DNA of 9,386 nt from Bacillota bacterium. GTDB lineage: Bacteria; Bacillota; Clostridia; Oscillospirales; QAMX01. The translations under genes were made by a program, and so were the position numbers. Position 1 is the first letter of the stretch; each line of letters opens with the position of its first letter. The notes below the pieces were generated by a model. That model was not told the DNA's origin. It saw only the letters and a list, made by a program, of their open reading frames with translations, and searched no databases. This document shows, in pieces, positions 5,212 to 9,386 of this stretch. The DNA is taken from positions 1 through 9,386 of the forward strand of contig JAKPBM010000131.1 in assembly GCA_029778935.1 (NCBI GenBank). The letters run 5' to 3'.

Positions 5212-6300
5212 CTATGCGTTTTCTTTTTCAAACCGCGCCATAAAGTCGATCAAGGCATCTACGCCCTCTTCCGGCATGGCGTTGTAAATCGACGCCCGCA
5301 TGCCGCCGACCACCCGGTGGCCCTTCAAATTGGCAAGGCCGGAAGCGGCCGCTTCCTTGCAGAACTTGGCGTCCAGCTCCTCGCTGCCGGTGGTGAAGGT
5401 GACGTTCATGATGGAACGGCAGTCTTTGCGGATGTGGTTTTTATACAGCTTCGACTCGTCAATATAGGCGTACAGCTTGGCCGCTTTGGCCTTGTTCCGC
5501 TCGGCCATGACCGCAAGGCCGCCGGTTTCCTTGATGTATTCCAGCACCAGTTTGATGAGGTAGATGTTGTAGGTCGGCGGCGTGTTGTACATGGAGCCGT
5601 TTTTCGCCTGCATTTCGTAGGAAAGAACCGTCGGGGTGCCCTTCTGGGGCGGGCCGATGAGGTCGTTGCGGACGATGACCACCGTAACCCCCGCCGGCGC
5701 CAGATTTTTCTGCGCCCCGGCGTAGATCAGGCCGTAGCGGGTCACATCGCACGGCTCGGACAAGATGCAGGACGACTGGTCGGCTACCAGCGGGACGTTG
5801 CCCGTGTCGGGCAGGTACGGCCACTTGCTCCCGTAGATGGTGTTGTTTTCGCAGATATGGACATAATCCGCCTCGGGGTCTAAGGAAAGCTCGTCCTGAG
5901 ACGGGATGTAGGCAAAGTTTTGCGCCTTGGTGGAACCGGCAACGCGGGCCGCGCCGTATCTCTGCGCTTCCTCGTAGGCTTTCTGAGAGAAGTTGCCGGT
6001 GACGATGTAGTCGGCCTTGCCGGACTTGGTCATCAGGTTCATGGGCACGGCGGCAAACTGGCCGGTGGCCCCGCCCTGCAGGAACAGAACGGTATAGGAA
6101 TCGGGAATGCCCATCACTTCCCGAAGAAGGGCCTCGGCGCTTTCGATGATTTCCTCGTACACCTTTGATCGGTGACTCATCTCCATGACGGACATACCGG
6201 TGTGGTTGTAGTTGCAAAGTTCCGCGGCGGCCTTCTCCAAAACGGGCAGCGGCAGCATGGACGGGCCGGCCGAAAAGTTATATATCCGGTTTTCGCTCAT
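5212..6300 (-). CDS. serC: Phosphoserine aminotransferase
   Basis: A PLP enzyme that converts 3-phosphohydroxypyruvate and glutamate to phosphoserine and 2-oxoglutarate, the second step of serine synthesis; it also acts in the DXP-independent pyridoxal route of some bacteria. The 362-aa length is the same as the E. coli enzyme. The N-terminus MSENRIYNFSAGPSMLP is typical. GGATGQF (76-82) contributes to phosphate binding, and Lys198 in YAGAQKNLAPAG is the PLP Schiff-base lysine. The C-terminal GHRVVGGMRASIYNAM (327-342) holds substrate-binding Arg/His residues. The frame is open upstream to an ATG at 6348, but ATG 6300 is preceded by GGGAG at 10 nt and matches homologues, while the upstream ATG has no such site. 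It is the first gene of the serC-serA operon. No serB phosphatase is in the window. Confidence 0.97.
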   Translation of the reverse strand: MSENRIYNFSAGPSMLPLPVLEKAAAELCNYNHTGMSVMEMSHRSKVYEEIIESAEALLREVMGIPDSYTVLFLQGGATGQFAAVPMNLMTKSGKADYIVTGNFSQKAYEEAQRYGAARVAGSTKAQNFAYIPSQDELSLDPEADYVHICENNTIYGSKWPYLPDTGNVPLVADQSSCILSEPCDVTRYGLIYAGAQKNLAPAGVTVVIVRNDLIGPPQKGTPTVLSYEMQAKNGSMYNTPPTYNIYLIKLVLEYIKETGGLAVMAERNKAKAAKLYAYIDESKLYKNHIRKDCRSIMNVTFTTGSEELDAKFCKEAAASGLANLKGHRVVGGMRASIYNAMPEEGVDALIDFMARFEKENA

Positions 6301-6322
6301 GGATAAAAAACTCCCTTTTTTC

Positions 6323-6336
6323 GCGAGATATCTCGC
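6323..6336. promoter_or_regulatory. Perfect palindrome in the serC leader
   Basis: GCGAGATATCTCGC is a perfect 14-nt palindrome between the serC promoter and its ribosome binding site, flanked on both sides by A/T runs. It could be an operator for a dimeric regulator or a small RNA hairpin. I recognise no known family box. Confidence 0.4.
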
Positions 6337-6382
6337 TCTTTTTTGCATATTTTCACGCGCGCAAGGCGTATGTTAATTATAA

Positions 6383-6411
6383 ATTATACGACTGTATGCA
6401 AGATTTGTCAA
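6383..6411 (-). promoter_or_regulatory. Near-perfect sigma-A promoter for serC-serA
   Basis: On the minus strand TTGACA (6406-6411), exactly 17 nt, and TATAAT (6383-6388) match the consensus at every position. The predicted start is near 6376, giving a leader of about 75 nt. It fires divergently from the aminopeptidase promoter; the two -35 boxes are 51 nt apart. Confidence 0.88.
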
Positions 6412-6462
6412 TTTAATTGCTGTCAAAAAAAGCCAGAGATTCCCAGGTATGGTTATGAACTG

Positions 6463-6490
6463 TTGCTAAATGGCTTGGATGTGCTATAAT
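6463..6490 (+). promoter_or_regulatory. Promoter for the tandem M42 aminopeptidase operon
   Basis: TTGCTA (6463-6468), a 16-nt spacer and a perfect TATAAT (6485-6490). The TGC before the hexamer makes an extended -10. The transcript would begin near 6497. Confidence 0.75.
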
Positions 6491-6500
6491 AGTTGAAAGT

Positions 6501-6540
6501 AACGCAAAGGTTCCCCTTTCGTTAGCTCCTTTAGAAAGGA
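6501..6540 (+). promoter_or_regulatory. Short leader with two hairpins, the second covering the ribosome binding site
   Basis: AACGcAAAGG (6501-6510) can pair with CCTTTCGTT (6515-6523) with one bulged C. TCCTTT (6527-6532) faces AAAGGA (6535-6540), which is the Shine-Dalgarno. That Shine-Dalgarno decides the start: it lies 8 nt from ATG 6549 but only 2 nt from ATG 6543. The two AAAGG and two CCTTT segments could exchange partners. Confidence 0.45.
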
Positions 6541-6548
6541 ATATGCAT

Positions 6549-7589
6549 ATGAAACCTGTGCAATGGGAAGATGTACTGACCAAATTGTGCGCCGCTCCCG
6601 GCCCGGCGGGGTTTGAACACGCCGTCGCCGACGCGGTGGAGCGGGAACTGGCCGGCCTGCCCGTAAAGTTCCGGCGGGACGGGCTTGGTTCCCTCATCGT
6701 ATCGTTTTCCGGAAACGAAAACGCGCCCCTTCTGATGGTGGACGCCCATATGGACGAAGTGGGCCTTGTTGTTTCCTCCGTCACCGACGAAGGGTTTTTG
6801 AAGTTCGGCCCTGTGGGCGGGCTGGACAAGCGGATTTTGCCCGGCAATGAAGTCTTGCTTCTGACAGAGCCGGTGACCCCCGGCATTATCTGCTGCCTGC
6901 CGCCCCATGTGCAGACCGCTTCGCAGATGAACGAGTTTGCCGACATCGGCTCCATGGGCATCGACACAGGGCTGTCCGCCGAGGAAGTGAAAGCAAAAGT
7001 CCCCGTAGGCACCTTCGGCGTTTTAGCCTCCAAGGCACAGACCCTTGCCGGCGGCAAATTTACCGCCAAGGCCCTGGACAACCGGGCCATGTGCGCCGTT
7101 TTGGTGGAAGTAGTCAAGCGGCTGGCGGAGGAAAACGCGCCTGTGAACCTCGCCGCCGTCTTCTCCGCCCAGGAAGAAGCCGGCTGCCGCGGCGCCGGCC
7201 CGGCGGCGTTTGGCCTTAGCCCTGCCGCGGCGGTGGTGCTGGACGTCACTTACGCCAAGGCCCCCGGCCTGTCCGACGAGGAAAGCTACCCCTACGGCAA
7301 CGTGACCGTCTGCCTTGGCCCCTTTGTGGACAGGGCGCTGTCTAAAAGCCTGATTGAAAAAGCCAACGCCATGGACATTCCCGTATTGGAGGAAGTTTAC
7401 GGCGGCAGCACGGGCACCAACGCCACCCCCGTGGCCCTGGTGCAGACGGGCATCCCCTGCGCCGTTCTGTCCGTGCCCATCCGCAACATGCACACGCCGG
7501 TGGAAGTGGTTAGTTTGGCCGATTTGGACAAGGCTTCAGACCTTCTGACCGCCTTTGTGAAAGACTTTGCGAAAGGAGGCGCGCGGTAA
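6549..7589 (+). CDS. M42-family metallo-aminopeptidase, first of two tandem paralogues
   Basis: A 346-aa co-catalytic metal aminopeptidase of the M42 (FrvX/YsdC/PepA, TET-type) family. It is expected to act in the cytosol on short peptides released by proteolysis, often as a dodecameric tetrahedral shell. The metal and catalytic residues are all visible: H67 and D69 in VDAHMDEVG, D177 in KALDNR, E209-E210 in SAQEEAG, D232 in VLDVTY and H315 in RNMHTPVE. The start is ATG 6549 because the AAAGGA site is 8 nt upstream; ATG 6543 would extend it by two residues. The stop codon overlaps the start of the next paralogue as TAATG. The overall length is normal. Substrate preference (glutamyl, leucyl or other) cannot be judged. 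Some family members were first named endoglucanase or cellulase M, which is probably misleading. Confidence 0.93.
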   Translation: MKPVQWEDVLTKLCAAPGPAGFEHAVADAVERELAGLPVKFRRDGLGSLIVSFSGNENAPLLMVDAHMDEVGLVVSSVTDEGFLKFGPVGGLDKRILPGNEVLLLTEPVTPGIICCLPPHVQTASQMNEFADIGSMGIDTGLSAEEVKAKVPVGTFGVLASKAQTLAGGKFTAKALDNRAMCAVLVEVVKRLAEENAPVNLAAVFSAQEEAGCRGAGPAAFGLSPAAAVVLDVTYAKAPGLSDEESYPYGNVTVCLGPFVDRALSKSLIEKANAMDIPVLEEVYGGSTGTNATPVALVQTGIPCAVLSVPIRNMHTPVEVVSLADLDKASDLLTAFVKDFAKGGAR

Positions 7590-7591
7590 TG
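7572..7591 (+). promoter_or_regulatory. Ribosome binding site and TAATG junction of the second aminopeptidase
   Basis: AAAGGAGG (7572-7579) lies within the last codons of the first gene, 9 nt before ATG 7589. The stop and start share one base, which favours coupled translation of the two subunits. Confidence 0.85.
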
Positions 7592-8638
7592 GCGAAAAAC
7601 CTCATGGATACGTTGTCCGACCTTTGCGCCCTCCACGGCCCCTCCGGCGACGAGCGGCTGGTGGCCGAATACCTCTATGAGCGAGCAAAACCGTATGCGG
7701 ACGACATCAAAATCGACGGTATTGGAAACCTGATGGTGTATAAAAAAGGCAGAAACCCCGGCGGCAAACCCGTCATGGTCTGCGCCCATATGGACGAAGT
7801 GGGCTTTATCGTCCGCGCGGTCACTTCCGACGGCCTTTTGAAAATCGACACCTTAGGCGGCATCGACCGAAGGGTGATTTTAGGCCGCAGCGTGCGGGTG
7901 TTGGGCAAGAAAGGCTTTGTGCCCGGTGTGATCGGCCTGAAGCCGACGCATCTTGCTTCCGACGACGAAAAGAAGTCGCCGCCCAAGATGGAAAGCCTGA
8001 CCGTGGACATCGGCGTTTCCTCCAAGGAAGAGGCGCTGGAGCTTGTGTCTTTGGGCGACACGGTGACATTTGCGACGGAGCCGGCCCTGTTTGGCAGCGG
8101 CTGCTTTAAAGCCAAGGCCGTGGACGACCGCGTGGGCTGCGCCGTGCTGCTGTCGCTCATTGAAAGCGGCGAACAGCCGGAAAAAGACACCTGGTTTGTC
8201 TTTACGGTGCAGGAAGAAGTGGGCGCCCGGGGCGCTACGGTGGCGTCCTTCGCCGTCGACCCGGCGGCGGCCCTGATTCTGGAAGGCACCACCGCTGCCG
8301 ACGTGGCGGGTGTGTCCGGCGAGCAGCGGGTTTGCCTGGTGGGCAACGGCGCGGTCATCAGCTATATGGACAAGAGCACCATTTTCGACCGCGGCATGTT
8401 CCGCGCCCTGGCCGACTACGCCGACCAGAACGGCATCCAGTGGCAGGCCAAGTCGCTGGTGGCCGGCGGCACCGACGCGGGGAAAATTCACATCTCCCGG
8501 GCGGGCATCCCCTGCGCGGGGCTGGCCGTGCCGGTGCGGTATATCCATTCGCCCGTGTCCGTCGTTTCCGTGGCGGATGTGGAGCGGATGCAACAGCTGG
8601 CGCTGGCCTTTGTGACCGGCAAAGCGGTAAAACTGTAA
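7589..8638 (+). CDS. M42-family metallo-aminopeptidase, second tandem paralogue
   Basis: A 349-aa paralogue of the preceding gene with the same fold and activity type. Key residues are H67 and D69 in CAHMDEVG, D179 in KAVDDR, E209-E210 in TVQEEVG, E232 in LEGTTAADVAG, and H320 in RYIHSPVS. The fourth ligand is Glu where the first copy has Asp; both occur in the family. The two proteins are clearly diverged along their length (compare the regions after the GGLDKRILPG and GGIDRRVILG motifs), so this is an old duplication. It is tied to the first gene by a 1-nt overlap and probably made in equal amounts, which would suit a mixed oligomer or two exopeptidases of complementary specificity. The gene ends 11 nt before a strong terminator hairpin. 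Confidence 0.93.
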   Translation: MAKNLMDTLSDLCALHGPSGDERLVAEYLYERAKPYADDIKIDGIGNLMVYKKGRNPGGKPVMVCAHMDEVGFIVRAVTSDGLLKIDTLGGIDRRVILGRSVRVLGKKGFVPGVIGLKPTHLASDDEKKSPPKMESLTVDIGVSSKEEALELVSLGDTVTFATEPALFGSGCFKAKAVDDRVGCAVLLSLIESGEQPEKDTWFVFTVQEEVGARGATVASFAVDPAAALILEGTTAADVAGVSGEQRVCLVGNGAVISYMDKSTIFDRGMFRALADYADQNGIQWQAKSLVAGGTDAGKIHISRAGIPCAGLAVPVRYIHSPVSVVSVADVERMQQLALAFVTGKAVKL

Positions 8639-8649
8639 GGAAAAAGCGA

Positions 8650-8685
8650 AAGCGGCATGGCGTTATCTGCCATGCCGCTTATTTT
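8650..8685. terminator. Bidirectional terminator between the aminopeptidase operon and the XRE-type gene
   Basis: A perfect 12-bp stem, AAGCGGCATGGC (8650-8661) with GCCATGCCGCTT (8669-8680), has a 7-nt loop. ATTTTAAT follows on the plus strand, and TCGCTTTTTCC on the minus strand. It lies between convergent genes. Confidence 0.82.
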
Positions 8686-9286
8686 AATCCTTCGAGCGCT
8701 TTTTGAGATACACCGCCAGGGCGACCCCCGCCGCAAGGAGCGCCAGTCCGATGGCAATAAACACCGTTCCCATGATGGAAACCGGATTGTTGCGGATAAA
8801 GTGTGTCATGGTGTCCTGGGACAGGCCGGGAAACCCCGCGCCCCTCTGCCAGATGATATCCAGGCCCGGCTGGGACGTGTTGAAAGCAAACAGGGAAGCA
8901 ACACTCCGGGCCATTGCCCTGGCGATGACGCCGAACACGGTAAACACCGCGCCGCCGGCGGCCACATACACGCCGAACAGCCAGCCGTATTTACGAATCA
9001 GCTTCCCGATGACGCCGGGGAGGGAGTCGACCCAGTTGGCCTGCTTTTCCTGCGGTTCCGACTCTTTTTGATCCGTGTGAGGCTCCGATTCGTCCTCGGT
9101 CAAAAGCCAGTCGGTGGTCACGCCGAAAGTTTTTGCCAGAAGCAACAGTTTTGAAAGTTCCGGCACGGCCTCCCCCGTTTCCCATTTGCTGACGGCCTGC
9201 CGGGATACGCCTAACAACTCCGCCAGCGCTTCCTGCGAAAGCCCCGCCTTTTTTCGAAGGGTATATATTTTTTCTGACAGCTTCAT
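8684..9286 (-). CDS. XRE-family helix-turn-helix protein with two C-terminal membrane segments
   Basis: A 200-aa probable membrane-bound transcription regulator. Residues 4-60 form a Cro/CI-type HTH domain (LSQEALAELLGVSRQAVSKWE), a very common Bacillota pattern. A charged linker (63-85) leads to hydrophobic segments at about 101-122 and 169-194, separated by a loop of about 45 residues, and the chain ends in a basic KKRSKD tail. With the HTH in the cytosol, two segments would place the loop outside and the C-terminus inside. Proteins of this layout are widespread but mostly uncharacterised; the role could be sensing an envelope signal. ATG 9286 is chosen over the upstream ATG at 9340 because GGGGAA lies just before it and homologues start MKLSEKI. 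It stands alone with its own promoter, convergent to the aminopeptidases. Confidence 0.87.
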   Translation of the reverse strand: MKLSEKIYTLRKKAGLSQEALAELLGVSRQAVSKWETGEAVPELSKLLLLAKTFGVTTDWLLTEDESEPHTDQKESEPQEKQANWVDSLPGVIGKLIRKYGWLFGVYVAAGGAVFTVFGVIARAMARSVASLFAFNTSQPGLDIIWQRGAGFPGLSQDTMTHFIRNNPVSIMGTVFIAIGLALLAAGVALAVYLKKRSKD

Positions 9287-9316
9287 TGGCTCTTCCCCTT
9301 TGCTTTGCATGGCTCT

Positions 9317-9345
9317 AGTGTACCAGAGTGGCGGTTGCAAAACAA
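9317..9345 (-). promoter_or_regulatory. Promoter of the XRE-type gene with overlapping inverted repeat
   Basis: On the minus strand TTGTTT (9340-9345), a 17-nt spacer and TACACT (9317-9322), with TGG just before for an extended -10. The inverted repeat GGTTG-CAAAAA-like core-CAACC (GGTTG 9333-9337, CAACC 9343-9347) overlaps the -35 and could be an autoregulatory operator. Confidence 0.6.
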
Positions 9346-9386
9346 CCTATGGTGGCTGGAAGTTCCGCACCCGCTGGTTGCGGTAC

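Noticed and set aside
4591..5883. A 430-codon open frame on the plus strand across serA and serC
   Set aside because: It is antisense to two well-recognised enzymes, crosses their junction, and reads as Val/Gly/Arg/His-rich sequence with no family motif. Long mirror frames are common opposite GC-rich genes.
6301..6376. T-box or serine riboswitch in the serC leader
   Set aside because: The leader is only about 75 nt and shows no T-box motif, specifier loop or terminator; it has just one palindrome.
1..9386. CRISPR array, tRNA or rRNA genes, prophage or defence genes
   Set aside because: I saw no regularly spaced repeats, no tRNA-like cloverleaf with a CCA end, no rRNA sequence and no phage or defence protein families on either strand.

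Overview
The window looks like a chromosomal segment of a Gram-positive Clostridia-type bacterium (Bacillota). The reasons are strong AGGAGG-type ribosome binding sites, TATAAT promoters that mostly carry an extended TGn -10, a 124-aa SH3-less DtxR-family regulator, a lipoprotein solute-binding protein with a Thr/Pro-rich linker, a short ACT-type SerA, and tandem M42 aminopeptidases. Coding DNA is GC-rich and the main intergenic spacers are clearly AT-rich. Genus and species cannot be named from this sequence alone.

Layout. (1) Positions 2-112 (+) hold the last 36 codons of a DUF4097-type beta-strand repeat protein. It meets, at a shared bidirectional terminator (283-313), a leftward pair: nfo (endonuclease IV, 754-1584) followed by a DtxR/MntR-like metal-dependent repressor (320-694). 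(2) Positions 1653-2492 form a long AT-rich gene-free spacer. It holds a promoter-like site, a perfect 19-bp terminator hairpin and a structured leader. (3) A stand-alone lipoprotein solute-binding protein (2493-3914, +) ends in a second hairpin with almost the same sequence as the first. (4) The leftward operon serC-serA (6300 to 4027) encodes two steps of phosphorylated serine biosynthesis from a near-perfect sigma-A promoter. (5) Divergent from it, two M42-family metallo-aminopeptidase paralogues (6549-7589 and 7589-8638, +) are joined by a TAATG overlap. (6) A convergent gene (8684-9286, -) encodes an XRE-type DNA-binding protein with two C-terminal membrane segments.

How the genes fit together. 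Most units are ordinary metabolism or maintenance: serine synthesis, peptide recycling, abasic-site repair and metal-responsive control. The surface lipoprotein has no permease or ATPase beside it, so it must work with a transporter encoded elsewhere or act as a surface binder. No complete new multi-gene system is visible. The most unusual material is non-coding: two colinear CU-rich plus hairpin modules (1978-2060 and 3919-4001), one ending a possible stand-alone small RNA and one in the 3' UTR of the lipoprotein gene, and a multi-hairpin leader with competing pairings in front of the lipoprotein gene. Smaller leader and palindrome signals precede serC and the first aminopeptidase.
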